DNA of 44,003 bases from CAYNBT01 sp964396025 (GCA_964396025.1 CAYNBT010000005.1:1-44003); one strand, 5' to 3'; positions 7,180 through 16,780 are shown, counted from the stretch's first letter. Notes: generated from the sequence alone by a model not told the origin. Numbers and translations: made by a program.

Positions 7180-8361
7180 CTATTCATATCTTAATGCATC
7201 AATTGGCTCTTTTTTACTGGCAGAGTATGCAGGATATGTTCCAAAAATCACGCCAACCACTGCGGAAAACCCAAACGAAAGTACAATAGCGCTTAAGGGC
7301 ATCTCTGTTCTAACAAAATTTCGTGCTATTAAGCTGGCCAAATAACCTAGAAGTAAACCAAAACCACCACCGGTAAGGCTGAGCATAAGGGACTCTATCA
7401 AAAACTGTAATCCTATCATGCGGGAAGTTGCCCCAAGCGCTTTTCTTAAACCAATCTCTTTAATGCGTTCGGTTACAGACACTAACATGATATTCATAAT
7501 GCCAATTCCACCTACTACCAGCGATATACCTGCAATAGCGCCCAATCCTGCCGTTAACATAGCTAAAATTTGTTCAATGGACTTTAACAGATCCTGCTGA
7601 GACAAAACCGTAAAATCATCCGCTTTAAGATCCCGCAACAAAGCTAATTCCAAAGTTCTGATTGATATATCAACATTCCTATTAGGTTTGATTTTTGCAA
7701 CTATGCTAGAAAAGTTTTTTAGATCAAATGTACTCATTGCTGAAGTATAAGGAACAAGGATTTGATCATCATAGTTACTTCCCTTTTCTTTAAACACCCC
7801 AATCACCATGTAACTTTTATCTCCAAGTTTTACCCTTTTCCCTATTGGATCTGATTTTTGAAACAATTCGCTAGCTACTTTTGGCCCTAACACTGCAACT
7901 CTTGCGCTGGCGCGCTCTTCGGCCTTTGTAAACTCTCTTCCCGATATCACGTTGTAGTTAAACAAAGCAAAAGCTTGATAGCTAAGTCCTGAGACTTCCG
8001 AATAATATTCTTTTGTTTTATACACAGCATTTTCTCCTGCTACTATGTAGGGCGTTACAGCTGCAATTTCTTGCCCGGCATATAGGTTTATCAAGTCTAG
8101 GTGCTTTTCTTCCAATTTGTTATTTGTAAGTGATTTTGCGGGATCATCAGAAAAATCAACTTTGCCTGGAGAGATAAAAACTAGATTCGATCCTAAAGAA
8201 TTAAACTCATCAGTAATATAATTTTGAATGCCTCTGCCTAACGAAATTAACGTAGAAACCGAGAAAACCCCAATAATGACTCCTAGCATGGTCAAGAATG
8301 AACGTGCCTTGTTTGACTTTAGAGCGGTATATGACGTTTTTGAGGTTTCGATTAAGTTCAT
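7180..8361 (-). CDS. MacB-type ABC transporter permease
   Basis: Permease of the MacB/LolE/FtsX superfamily. N-terminal membrane span (about 20-40), a periplasmic MacB core domain (about 45-240), then three C-terminal spans (about 270-295, 320-345, 360-380). Family signatures are present: MLGVIIGVFSV near the start, GIGIMNIMLVSVTERIKEIG before the second span, and FGTYPAYSASKKEPIDALR at the end. Full length at 393 aa. It is the third gene of an operon with the adaptor and ATPase (3-nt gap), forming a tripartite-type export pump; in a cell without an outer membrane it would act at the single membrane. It is paralogous to the gap-broken permease at 16787. Confidence 0.93.
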   Translation of the reverse strand: MNLIETSKTSYTALKSNKARSFLTMLGVIIGVFSVSTLISLGRGIQNYITDEFNSLGSNLVFISPGKVDFSDDPAKSLTNNKLEEKHLDLINLYAGQEIAAVTPYIVAGENAVYKTKEYYSEVSGLSYQAFALFNYNVISGREFTKAEERASARVAVLGPKVASELFQKSDPIGKRVKLGDKSYMVIGVFKEKGSNYDDQILVPYTSAMSTFDLKNFSSIVAKIKPNRNVDISIRTLELALLRDLKADDFTVLSQQDLLKSIEQILAMLTAGLGAIAGISLVVGGIGIMNIMLVSVTERIKEIGLRKALGATSRMIGLQFLIESLMLSLTGGGFGLLLGYLASLIARNFVRTEMPLSAIVLSFGFSAVVGVIFGTYPAYSASKKEPIDALRYE

Positions 8362-8364
8362 TGG

Positions 8365-9036
8365 TTAAACTATACTTCCGTCACGGATATTGATTACACG
8401 TTCGGCAATACTTGCAAGCTCATCATCGTGCGTAACAATCACAATTGTTCTTCCTTCAGCGTGCAATTTTTTAAAAAGATTTACAATCTCATTGCCAGTT
8501 CTTGTATCAAGATTTCCGGTTGGTTCATCTGCAAGAATTATTGAAGGTTCATTTACAAGTGCGCGTGCTATAGCCACACGTTGCTTCTGACCCCCAGAAA
8601 GCTCATTCGATTTGTTGTTTATTCGATCAGTTAGTTCAACTTGTGCTATTACTTTTTTTGCTCTAGACGTCCACTCTAGGCGTGGTGTATCACTATATTT
8701 TAATGGCAAAATCACATTGTCTATGGTCGTGGTTCTAGGAAGTAAATTGAACGCTTGAAATACAAAGCCAATTTCTTTGTTGCGGATCTTAGCTAAACTT
8801 TTTTCGGAATAAGTACTTACCTCCATATCTTTTACATACAGTTTACCGCTGGTGGGAGTATCTAAAAGACCTAAAATGTGCATGAGTGTGGATTTTCCTG
8901 AGCCTGATTTACCAACTATTGATATGAACTCACCTTTGTTTATTGTTACAGAGACTCCGTTGAGGGCATTAATGGTTTCCCCTCCTATTACGTAAGATTT
9001 GGTGATGTTTACTGCTTCTATTAATTTCTCACTCAT
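8365..9036 (-). CDS. MacB-type ABC transporter ATPase
   Basis: ATPase of a LolD/MacB-type transporter. Walker A GKSGSGKST (about 42-50), Q-loop VFQAFNLLP, signature LSGGQKQR, Walker B IILADEPTGNLD and switch histidine VTHD are all intact. 223 aa is the usual length. It overlaps the upstream adaptor gene by 4 nt (ATGA type) and is 3 nt from the permease gene, so translation is probably coupled. Confidence 0.95.
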   Translation of the reverse strand: MSEKLIEAVNITKSYVIGGETINALNGVSVTINKGEFISIVGKSGSGKSTLMHILGLLDTPTSGKLYVKDMEVSTYSEKSLAKIRNKEIGFVFQAFNLLPRTTTIDNVILPLKYSDTPRLEWTSRAKKVIAQVELTDRINNKSNELSGGQKQRVAIARALVNEPSIILADEPTGNLDTRTGNEIVNLFKKLHAEGRTIVIVTHDDELASIAERVINIRDGSIV

Positions 9037-10082
9037 TCCGTAACGCTAACCTTATCTCCCTCTTTGAGCTCTACTGAGTCATCTACAGGAATAATTACAT
9101 TCTCTACGTTGGATTCTTTGATTTCTGTGTATAGGTCACCCTCCAACCCAGTTGTAATGTAGCGCTTTTTGGCTAGTCCGTTTTGGTTAGTCCAAACATA
9201 GTGTTTACCATCCTCTTCATATATTTCGTCAAAAATTAGAGCATTAACCTTATCCTTTGTTGATTCTATCTTTATCTCAGCATCTCCGGTCATACCCAAT
9301 AGCACCTTAGCACTTGAATCATCAAATTTGATTTGAACTTTAAACTCGTCTGTAGAAGAATCTGCGTAGAATGGTAGCGAAATTACTTCTCCACTATATT
9401 CTTTATCCGAAAACGAATCCAGCGAAATAGCGACCTTCTGTCCAATTTTCACCAAACCAAAGTCTTCTTGATCCAGATTTACCTCAAACACCAAGTTAGA
9501 TAAATCGGCTAATTTAACTAGAGGCGTTGTGGTAGCGGCGATTTCACCTTGTTCTTTGTAGATATCAACTACAGTTCCATCAAGAGGTGCTCTTAAAATC
9601 GTGTTTGAAAGCGATCCCAAGGCGCCTTGATATACAGCTTCAGCTCTTTTTACGGCAGTGCGAAGTTTTTCAATGTTTAAGTAATACTCATCTTCGCCAC
9701 CAGCAGCAGATACATTGTCACTGTAGTTTTCTATGTAGATTTCTAAATCCTGCTTTGCAGAGTTTCTGGAATTAAGAGCTGCTTGTGAGTCTTGGTAAGA
9801 TGCGTAATTCGAGAGTGTAATCAATAAATCACCTTTTTTTACAAGATCACCTTTTTTCACTTTAACACTGTCAACCACACCAACGGAAGCTAAAGAGAGT
9901 TCGGCCTCATATAACGATGTAACTTCTCCGCTTGCAGAAATATTCTTTGAAACTACTTGTTTCTGAATCTCTATTGGCTTAACCTTTACGGTTGTGCCTT
10001 TGGATCTAAAGAATATTAAGCCACCGCCTATCAAAACCACCGCCGTTAATATAATAATAAGTTTCTTTCTACTCATAAGCAC
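9033..10082 (-). CDS. MacA-like periplasmic adaptor (HlyD/RND family)
   Basis: Membrane-fusion/adaptor subunit of the exporter. Signal anchor at about residues 7-24, a biotinyl-lipoyl half (SGEVTSLYEAELSL then VKKGDLVKKGDLL), a short coiled-coil hairpin (about 95-150), the second lipoyl half (LRAPLDGTVVDI) and a beta-barrel region. First gene of the three-gene operon. GTG at 10082 is preferred: the extended -10 TGCTATAAT ends 5 nt before it, a near-leaderless start; an in-frame ATG follows 6 nt later. Confidence 0.92.
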   Translation of the reverse strand: MLMSRKKLIIILTAVVLIGGGLIFFRSKGTTVKVKPIEIQKQVVSKNISASGEVTSLYEAELSLASVGVVDSVKVKKGDLVKKGDLLITLSNYASYQDSQAALNSRNSAKQDLEIYIENYSDNVSAAGGEDEYYLNIEKLRTAVKRAEAVYQGALGSLSNTILRAPLDGTVVDIYKEQGEIAATTTPLVKLADLSNLVFEVNLDQEDFGLVKIGQKVAISLDSFSDKEYSGEVISLPFYADSSTDEFKVQIKFDDSSAKVLLGMTGDAEIKIESTKDKVNALIFDEIYEEDGKHYVWTNQNGLAKKRYITTGLEGDLYTEIKESNVENVIIPVDDSVELKEGDKVSVTE

Positions 10083-10127
10083 CTGACATTATAGCAACAA
10101 ACATACTCAAAGTGGTAATATTTACTC

Positions 10128-10520
10128 ATGATAAAGAATATGCTTCAAACACATCACCCTATAAGGCATGCAAACAGTTTCAGATTCGCGTTCAAGGGCC
10201 TTTTTCACGCGTTAGTGAATGAAGCCAACTTTAGAGTGCAAGTTGTTTTAACAGCGTTGTTAGCCTTTCTGGGTTACAAATTCCAGATATCCAATCTTGA
10301 GTGGGCAGTATTGATAATCACATCAGGCTTTTTACTTTCAGCAGAAATGGTAAATACTGTAGTGGAAGAATTTATAGATCACTTGATCAAAGAGCAACAT
10401 GAAGGCGCTCGCATAATTAAAGATCTTTCGGCCGGATTTGTTCTAACTGCAGCAATCACAACCATGCTTATAGCTACACTAATTTTTGCTCCTAGGTTTG
10501 TAGAGTTAATATCCCTCTAG
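10128..10520 (+). CDS. dgkA: Undecaprenol/diacylglycerol kinase (DgkA family)
   Basis: Small integral membrane lipid kinase of the DgkA/UndPK family, which phosphorylates diacylglycerol or undecaprenol. It shows the family core: an N-terminal amphipathic helix (SFRFAFKGLFHAL), the conserved SAEMVNTVVEEFID segment (about 77-90) with catalytic Glu/Asn residues, and KDLSAGFVL (about 102-110) before the last span. 130 aa is typical. The -10 box TAATAT (10116-10121) lies exactly 6 nt before ATG; probably leaderless. Its 3' end overlaps the convergent GT-C gene by 15 nt. Confidence 0.93.
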   Translation: MIKNMLQTHHPIRHANSFRFAFKGLFHALVNEANFRVQVVLTALLAFLGYKFQISNLEWAVLIITSGFLLSAEMVNTVVEEFIDHLIKEQHEGARIIKDLSAGFVLTAAITTMLIATLIFAPRFVELISL

Positions 10521-12092
10521 CTGAATCTGTTCAAGGGGTCCTGCGGGCATGTAATATACTTTAGATACTACCCTACCCTTGTTATAAAAAGTTTTTATTG
10601 GATCATAGTGCTTAAACCAATATTGTGCTTTTTCTTGGGTCACATCGTTGGTAAAGGTCTGAGGATTTCTTATATATACAAAATGCCCGGCACTATTGGT
10701 ATCTTTTGCAAAGGGAATATAGTGTCGTGAGATAGATTTACGTTCATTTGTTGAGTAAAATCCGTTGTTCTCCCCATTCATCACAAGAGTGCCAATCTCT
10801 TCCCAATGTCTATAATATGGAAATCCAAATAGACTTAGATGAAATACAACGTTGGGCTTGTTAAGCGTCCAAATCAGGAATTTCTCTTCTTCCCAAGGAT
10901 ACTCATAAGTATTGTCAACAAACACTTGGTGCGATAGATAAAAGTAAAAAGTAAACAGAATTGCTACACCTAGTAGATTCAGAACAAACGCATACCTAAA
11001 CCTTAGTACAAATAGCACTAACTCTTCCAAAAAGACAAGTCCAAGAGAAATCAAGATAAATGCAGGCATCAAGTAAGTGTAAATATGAGTACCAGGTACC
11101 GAAGTAACTACTTCCATAAAAAGAAACGGAAACAACACCCAAGCCACTAGGCTAAATGTTAAATCAAAATGCAACTTTTCTTGTGTCGGAACAGCAAATC
11201 TGGAAATCGTGCTTAAGGGTAGTAATCTTTTGAATAATTCCCAGAATACTTTAAGGCCAAACAATCCAGTCAAAACTGAAAAAATGTAAAACATAAGTTT
11301 GGGGTTGTATATTTTAAAAGTAACAATTGAGCTAGAGAGTTTCTGCTCGCCACCTTCTAAACGATCCTCCCAATATTCCAAAGTTGAACTAGTAAGTGAA
11401 AGCACAAATGGTAGGTAGAACAGAGCTAGAATAACACCGCACACGGCACCAGCTAAAAATATATGTAAAAGCTTTGTCTTTTGAGTTATTCCTTCGAGTT
11501 TAAGCCATTTCCAAAGTACAAAAAGTACAAACGGTAGTATAAATATACCGTCGTAGTGGGAAAGCAAAGAAAGTGCCCAAAATACCATTCCATAATACAA
11601 ACCTGCAATTCTCCATTTAGCACTGTTCAGCGCCAAAGAAAACATGTACAGCGCCAATACACTAAAAAGTATCACGAAAGATTGATATTGAGCGATACGT
11701 GCAAAAGCTACAAAAAAACCGTTGGCAGTCATAAAAAACGCAGAATAAAAAGCAATCTTTTTGGAATAAAATTGACCAACGAATTTATAAAAGAAAACAA
11801 CAGAAAGGATGGACGCTACAGCAAAAGGCAGCCTAACAAGAAACTGATTAATGTAAAGCGGGTCAAACAGCTTGATAATGTATGTAACAATAAACTGCAT
11901 GGGACCCTTACGCTGCGCCAAGAGAAAATCAAGAATACTTTGCCCTTGTGTAGGTAAAAACAGTGCTTTTATCTCGTCTCCTTGAAAATCTGAATATCCC
12001 AGATTTTTCAATCTTAACCAAGAAGCAGCAAAAAGCACCAGTAGAAATGGTATAAAACGAGCCAATTTTTTTGGTTCAATAGCAGTAAGCAT
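10506..12092 (-). CDS. GT-C family glycosyltransferase (ArnT/PMT-like)
   Basis: Polytopic membrane protein (528 aa) with about 11-12 spans. The first extracytoplasmic loop carries the acidic GDEIKA motif (about 39-44), the Asp-Glu pair typical of dolichyl/undecaprenyl-phosphate sugar transferases of the GT39/GT83 type, followed by a QRKGPMQ segment; ARIAQYQS (about 130-137) matches the usual arginine-aromatic motif. It would move a sugar from a polyprenyl phosphate to lipid or protein outside the membrane. It starts 8 nt after the helicase gene and is the last gene of the rsmI operon. Confidence 0.88.
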   Translation of the reverse strand: MLTAIEPKKLARFIPFLLVLFAASWLRLKNLGYSDFQGDEIKALFLPTQGQSILDFLLAQRKGPMQFIVTYIIKLFDPLYINQFLVRLPFAVASILSVVFFYKFVGQFYSKKIAFYSAFFMTANGFFVAFARIAQYQSFVILFSVLALYMFSLALNSAKWRIAGLYYGMVFWALSLLSHYDGIFILPFVLFVLWKWLKLEGITQKTKLLHIFLAGAVCGVILALFYLPFVLSLTSSTLEYWEDRLEGGEQKLSSSIVTFKIYNPKLMFYIFSVLTGLFGLKVFWELFKRLLPLSTISRFAVPTQEKLHFDLTFSLVAWVLFPFLFMEVVTSVPGTHIYTYLMPAFILISLGLVFLEELVLFVLRFRYAFVLNLLGVAILFTFYFYLSHQVFVDNTYEYPWEEEKFLIWTLNKPNVVFHLSLFGFPYYRHWEEIGTLVMNGENNGFYSTNERKSISRHYIPFAKDTNSAGHFVYIRNPQTFTNDVTQEKAQYWFKHYDPIKTFYNKGRVVSKVYYMPAGPLEQIQLEGY

Positions 12093-12100
12093 AGTAAAAA

Positions 12101-14173
12101 CTAGGCAATTTTATCCGTAACACCATACAAGGCTAATTCATTCATAGCTCTTGTAACAGCAACAAATGCTTTTTTAGCATCCTTAAAAGACTCTACTTTG
12201 CCAAGATCCAACCCCAGAACATAGACTTTGCTAAACTCCAAACCTTTGCAGTCAGAGAACTTAGCCAAGTAAACTCCTTTGGGAAGATAGCTAATCTCTT
12301 TCTTACTATCTAATATTACTAGATTTTCGTTGTTAGGCAAAAGTTTTGAGCAAACTGCATGCACATCAGAAAACAGGTCATCTTGATAGCAGATTACGCC
12401 GATACTCTTATCCAAAGATGCAAGGTCATCTTCAAGAGCTTTTTCAAATGCACTTATCATTTTCTTTGAGCTTTCAAACATTTCGATGGCCGGTGCAGAG
12501 CCTTTACGATTGATTGATTTTGGAAGGTATTCTTTTGTATATGGAGCAAGAATATTGTTTGCCAACTCTATAATTGGCTTTGTGCTTCTGTAGTTCGTAT
12601 CTAGCTCAAATGTAATTGCGCTTCTCGCTTCTTTGATTACTGACGCGATTTCTTCCCATGTGCTTAAACCTTCGGTTGCGTAGGCCTGATTCAAGTCACC
12701 CAAAATGCAAAAACGTCCATTTATCACTAACTTTCCAAGAACTAAATATTCAAGGATTGATAAATCCTGACCTTCGTCTACCACACAATACTCGTATTTT
12801 TTGAATTTATTAAACCCAAATATATCTAAGTGAACATATACGTAGATTAGACACTGAGTAAATGTCAATTTTCCGGTTTTTGGAATAGAGAATTCATGCA
12901 AAAATTTATTAAAATGTTTTTCTTTGATCTTTGCTTTTAATGAGTTTAGGCGCTTAACTAGTTTCCTGATAACTTTTATGTTTTCCTTATTTATGTCGAT
13001 TTTTATTGATCTTTCGGGCAAATCTGCAATCTCATCTTTTTGGAGATCAATTTCTTCTGTTAAGTCATCAATGAGGTCCGAAAGATTTTCCAGCACGGCC
13101 TGATTGTCGTTATAAACAAAACCGGCGTAACTTTCAAACTCTGGGTCATTCAGAATCTGTTGGATCTCTTCCTTAATCTGTTGATGAAAACTTGCTAAAC
13201 CTTCATCAAGCTGAGTGATGTGGGCCAAGGTGATCGCTTCCATGCCTGTATTATCATCAAAATCCACATCAAGGGATATCTCTTCTGCAAAAATAAATCT
13301 AATTATCAAATCGATTAGGGTCTTGTAGTTAATATCAAAAATACCTAATTTTGGAAATAAAGTAGAAAGATAACTTACAAGTATTTGGTTTTTTGCAACC
13401 AAAATCGCACGTTCTGGATGAATTAGGTCAGGAAAATTAAAAAATATATGCGAGAGTTTGTGAATAGCTACAGTGCTTTTTCCGCTCCCTACACAGCCCT
13501 GCACAATACAAACTTGTCGCGGGTCTGATTCAATAATGTCTAACTGTGCTGTCTGAATAGTTTCAATGATATCCTCGAGCACGCCACCAGTTCGTTGATT
13601 TATTTTATCTACAATAATCTCGTTTTCATCAAACTGAATGTCATTATTGTAATATTTAACTAACTCGCCACTATCGATTTCGAAAGTTCTTTTTAGTGTT
13701 AAATCGCGAACTTCAACACCTGCTGGCGTAATATATTGAACATTTTGTTGAGGGTAGCGATATCTATAGTAAACAGAAGCAACTTTGGCACGCCAATCAG
13801 TGATAATAGGTAACTCTCGTACGGAAAGCCCAAACTTTCCTATGTAAAAGTTCTGTGGTTCTTCCACAGCAGAAGTATGTTTTAAGTCGATCCTAGCAAA
13901 ATAAGGTTCTTTAATGGATGCATTCAATTCTTCCAAGCGTTTGTATTTGTCTGGAAGGTTAAAAGCCTCATTTTTCTCGTGAAGTTTTTGCATGGAGATG
14001 ATCAAATCCAATCCACCCTCGCTATCTGTCCTTAATCCATGCAATGTATCAAGATTGGCAGCTCCCAAAGCCTCTAATGACTTTTCAAGAGATGTTTTTG
14101 CCAAAGTTATTATCTCCAGAGTGTCTTTTAGTTTTTTTTGTTCAAGAATAAAATCTTGATCGTTTTCATTCAT
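12101..14173 (-). CDS. HelD-like superfamily 1 helicase
   Basis: 690-aa UvrD/Rep-type ATPase. A charged helical N terminus (1-90) is followed by Walker A GCVGSGKS (226-233), Walker B with VVDEGQD (about 466-472), the TNYRS motif (about 530) and a C-terminal VTRAMNEL motif VI. The order, the long N-terminal helix region and the insertion between motifs Ia and II resemble HelD, which recycles stalled RNA polymerase, more than DNA-repair UvrD. It overlaps rsmI by 8 nt, so the two are probably co-translated. DNA helicase activity remains possible. Confidence 0.88.
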   Translation of the reverse strand: MNENDQDFILEQKKLKDTLEIITLAKTSLEKSLEALGAANLDTLHGLRTDSEGGLDLIISMQKLHEKNEAFNLPDKYKRLEELNASIKEPYFARIDLKHTSAVEEPQNFYIGKFGLSVRELPIITDWRAKVASVYYRYRYPQQNVQYITPAGVEVRDLTLKRTFEIDSGELVKYYNNDIQFDENEIIVDKINQRTGGVLEDIIETIQTAQLDIIESDPRQVCIVQGCVGSGKSTVAIHKLSHIFFNFPDLIHPERAILVAKNQILVSYLSTLFPKLGIFDINYKTLIDLIIRFIFAEEISLDVDFDDNTGMEAITLAHITQLDEGLASFHQQIKEEIQQILNDPEFESYAGFVYNDNQAVLENLSDLIDDLTEEIDLQKDEIADLPERSIKIDINKENIKVIRKLVKRLNSLKAKIKEKHFNKFLHEFSIPKTGKLTFTQCLIYVYVHLDIFGFNKFKKYEYCVVDEGQDLSILEYLVLGKLVINGRFCILGDLNQAYATEGLSTWEEIASVIKEARSAITFELDTNYRSTKPIIELANNILAPYTKEYLPKSINRKGSAPAIEMFESSKKMISAFEKALEDDLASLDKSIGVICYQDDLFSDVHAVCSKLLPNNENLVILDSKKEISYLPKGVYLAKFSDCKGLEFSKVYVLGLDLGKVESFKDAKKAFVAVTRAMNELALYGVTDKIA

Positions 14174-14852
14174 TCATGTAATCCTTCTTTGAAACCAAGA
14201 CAACAAATTCCCCTTTATACACAACTTTAACTTTGCTTACTAAAATATCTTTAACAGGACAACGTGTTATCGTTTCGTTTATCTTGGTTAGTTCACGGCA
14301 AATACAGATAAAACGATTCCCCAACTCATCGTAAATTTCTTGAAACAGTTTTTGCGCCCTAAAAGGAGACTCATATATTACCAGTGTAGCGTCCAAAGCA
14401 CCATACTCTTTTAGGATATTTGCCCTTTGCTGAGCCTTTTTGGGTAAAAACCCCAAAAAAACTACTTTATCGGTAGGCAATCCGGCCACGGAAATTGCTG
14501 CGGTAAGAGCCGACGGACCTGGAATCGACAAAACAGTATGTCCGGCCGTGTGTACAGCCTCAATGAGCTTAAAGCCAGGATCGGAGATAGCGGGAGTTCC
14601 ATTATCACTTACTAAGGCAATTTGCTTTCCTGACGCTAAAAGTTCCAACAATTCTTGAACTATTTTGTGGTGATTCTGATCTCTATAAGAGACTTGTGGC
14701 TTGTTAATTGAGAATTTATTGAGTATTTTGCTCGTTTCGCGGGTATCTTCTGAAATAATAAAATCTACAGTCTTGAGAACCTCAACAGCCCTGTATGTAA
14801 TATCTTGCATATTTCCTATTGGGGTTGAGACTATATAAAGGGCACCAGACAT
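14166..14852 (-). CDS. rsmI: 16S rRNA C1402 ribose 2'-O-methyltransferase
   Basis: RsmI uses S-adenosylmethionine to methylate the 2'-O of C1402 in 16S rRNA. The tetrapyrrole-methylase fold signatures are clear: N-terminal YIVSTPIGNMQDIT (about 6-19), EDTRETSKIL (about 35-44), VSDNGTPAISDPG (about 80-92) and GFLPKK. 228 aa is slightly short of the usual ~280, with a reduced C-terminal part. The -10 box TACAAT (14859-14864) is exactly 6 nt before ATG; probably leaderless. First gene of an operon with the HelD-like and GT-C genes. Confidence 0.94.
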   Translation of the reverse strand: MSGALYIVSTPIGNMQDITYRAVEVLKTVDFIISEDTRETSKILNKFSINKPQVSYRDQNHHKIVQELLELLASGKQIALVSDNGTPAISDPGFKLIEAVHTAGHTVLSIPGPSALTAAISVAGLPTDKVVFLGFLPKKAQQRANILKEYGALDATLVIYESPFRAQKLFQEIYDELGNRFICICRELTKINETITRCPVKDILVSKVKVVYKGEFVVLVSKKDYMNE

Positions 14853-14909
14853 TACTAGATTGTATCACAAAGATGCAAATATTATAGGGTGATAGATTAG
14901 ACTTATGAC

Positions 14910-15734
14910 TTACTCAGAAGCGGCCAAGACTTCGTCAACGGTCTTTTTAAGCTCTTCGTAAGGCACAGCACCCTTAACTATCTTGATAACGCCTGTCTTC
15001 CTACTTATCACAAACGTACCTGGAGTTCCGGATATACCTGCTTTTGAACCACCGTCGGCCTGATTCTGTATAAAGTCTTTGTTTTCATCAGAGCCTAAGC
15101 ATGTGCTAAATGCGGCTGAATCCAAACCTAACTCGTTGGCGATTTCTACGTAGCCTTCATCTGTTGAAGGCTTCTTTGCAAATAAAGCATCTCCGTATGC
15201 CCAGAATGCATCATCTTCACCTTGATCAAATGCACACTCTGCCGCTTGGGCCATTTTTCTGGCATTTGGGTGAATGGAATCAAGTGGAAAGTGTCTATAT
15301 ACCCATGCAACTTTATCTTGATATTCATCAACTAACTGCTGTGCCGTAGGATGAAATCTTTCACAGAAAGGGCACTGAAAATCGGAATACTCAACCATTA
15401 CAACATCGGCATCTTTATTGCCTCTAAAGTGATCAGAGTCGTTCACCTCAGGTAAATTCTTTGCAAGCTCTGCTTCTTGTGCAGCAAGTGCTTGAGGGTC
15501 ATTGGCATTGTTTGCAGCTACTGGAAGTGCACCAGAATACTGAGTTCTAGCCCAAAGACTTCCTGAAAAAAATGACAAAGCTACTATAAGACCCAACATT
15601 GTTACAACAACAAAGTTACTGGCAGCCATCTTGGTAACAGTTGAATTTACAACTGCTGCTAACTTCTTTTCTGGAGAAGAATTTAATGAAGAACTACTAG
15701 AAGATATTTTTGTTGGTAATTTTTTTTCTGCCAT
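14910..15734 (-). CDS. Membrane-anchored DsbA/BdbD-like thiol oxidoreductase
   Basis: Thioredoxin-fold protein (274 aa) that probably oxidises or isomerises disulphides in exported proteins. A Ser-rich cytoplasmic N terminus, one membrane span (about 39-60), then YSDFQCPFC with the active site C121-P-F-C124 and the cis-proline loop SGTPGTF near residue 230. ATG 15734 is chosen over an upstream TTG, which overlaps the -10 box. Promoter TTGACA-17-TATGCT lies directly upstream and leaves a leader of about 4 nt. Confidence 0.93.
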   Translation of the reverse strand: MAEKKLPTKISSSSSSLNSSPEKKLAAVVNSTVTKMAASNFVVVTMLGLIVALSFFSGSLWARTQYSGALPVAANNANDPQALAAQEAELAKNLPEVNDSDHFRGNKDADVVMVEYSDFQCPFCERFHPTAQQLVDEYQDKVAWVYRHFPLDSIHPNARKMAQAAECAFDQGEDDAFWAYGDALFAKKPSTDEGYVEIANELGLDSAAFSTCLGSDENKDFIQNQADGGSKAGISGTPGTFVISRKTGVIKIVKGAVPYEELKKTVDEVLAASE

Positions 15735-15745
15735 AGTGTTAGCCA

Positions 15746-15774
15746 AGCATATTAGAGAATACGGCTAGTGTCAA
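15746..15774 (-). promoter_or_regulatory. Promoter of the DsbA-like gene
   Basis: Minus strand TTGACA (15769-15774), 17-nt spacer, TATGCT (15746-15751). The transcript should start 4-5 nt before ATG 15734. Confidence 0.8.
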
Positions 15775-15779
15775 CAAAC

Positions 15780-16709
15780 TTACTTCTTGTGATTGTTACC
15801 CGACGCCAAACCATTTGCAATTTCTTCACCGCTTCTGTCTCCATGAGGGTATACCACAAACATAGAACCGGAGTTTTTGCTCATTTCTACAAGTACAGAA
15901 AGTTCTCTAAGTTTTATGCCGTTTGGCGAAGAACTCAAAATCCTACTTGCTTCCGAGATTTTTTCGGCAACAAGTATTTCGGCGTTTGCTTCAATTTGCT
16001 TTGCTTCCGCAGTTCGTCTTGCTCGGGCTATGGCAGCAAGTTCTTCCACTAAGGATGGCGGTGTGTCTATATCTGTGATACGAACAGCCCTGATATCAAT
16101 GCCATAAACACTTGCACCGTCATCTATTTGAGCACGCAAGTTTTGGGCAATTTGATCTCTCTCGGCTAAGAGATCTTTGAGATCCATACTTCCGATAGTA
16201 TTCTTAAGAGCTTCAGTTGAGAGCCAAATTACTGATTGTCTGTAATTTTGAACATCAACTACAGCTTTCCTAGGATCCTCAACACGCATTTCTACAGCTG
16301 CAGTGACTTTGGTGGGAACATTATCTTTGGTCAAAGTTGCAGTTGCCTCAACCTGATGAGTCTCAATTCTGTTATCAATGGTTGCTGCAACAGAATAAAT
16401 AAATGGTGGAATGATAAAGAATCCAGGGCCGCTGATGTTTTGAAATTTTCCAAGGCGCAAAATTACGATTCGCTCCCACTCAGGAAGTATAAAAAACATG
16501 CTAGAAACTATCCGGGAAATCCAGAAGTTAAAAATGAGGGCGGGGGCACTTAACACCCAACCACTACCAAACATTTCTTGGGAAAATACACTAAGTGGTG
16601 CAACCAATATCACTGCAATCAATAAAAAACAAACTGTCCAGGCCAAAGATCTTATAAAACTTTGTACGGCATTAATATTGTTCTGAAACATAAATTCTTT
16701 CTGTTGCAT
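15780..16709 (-). CDS. Stomatin/SPFH-domain membrane protein
   Basis: Two hydrophobic segments near the N terminus, then an SPFH/Band 7 domain starting PEWERIVILRLGKFQ, with the conserved GPGFFIIPP, a DNVPTKVTAAVEMRVEDP stretch and a coiled helix rich in Ala/Glu (AAIARARRTAEAKQIEANAEIL). Such proteins oligomerise at the membrane and organise microdomains or proteases. ATG 16709 is preferred because promoter TTGGCT-17-TATAAT lies just before it; a longer TTG start would sit upstream of the -10. ATG 16691 is an alternative. Divergent from the permease at 16787, with overlapping promoters. Confidence 0.9.
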   Translation of the reverse strand: MQQKEFMFQNNINAVQSFIRSLAWTVCFLLIAVILVAPLSVFSQEMFGSGWVLSAPALIFNFWISRIVSSMFFILPEWERIVILRLGKFQNISGPGFFIIPPFIYSVAATIDNRIETHQVEATATLTKDNVPTKVTAAVEMRVEDPRKAVVDVQNYRQSVIWLSTEALKNTIGSMDLKDLLAERDQIAQNLRAQIDDGASVYGIDIRAVRITDIDTPPSLVEELAAIARARRTAEAKQIEANAEILVAEKISEASRILSSSPNGIKLRELSVLVEMSKNSGSMFVVYPHGDRSGEEIANGLASGNNHKK

Positions 16710-16731
16710 GCAACAACTATTGACTATATTT

Positions 16732-16780
16732 ATTATACGCTCACGTGATTCTTGAGCCAACAAGAACTTAAAGGTAGAAT
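16732..16780. promoter_or_regulatory. Overlapping divergent promoters
   Basis: Minus promoter TTGGCT (16755-16760)-17-TATAAT (16732-16737) for the SPFH gene; plus promoter TTGAGC (16752-16757)-17-TAGAAT (16775-16780) for the permease gene. The two -35 boxes overlap by three bases, so the genes should compete for RNA polymerase. Confidence 0.8.

Noticed and set aside
10979..11960. Plus-strand open frame of 133 codons across the GT-C gene
   Set aside because: It is the reverse shadow of a clear membrane-protein gene; its composition is basic and low-complexity with no ribosome site.
16236..16553. Plus-strand open frames opposite the SPFH gene
   Set aside because: The SPFH reading is supported by family motifs; the opposite frames have no start signals.
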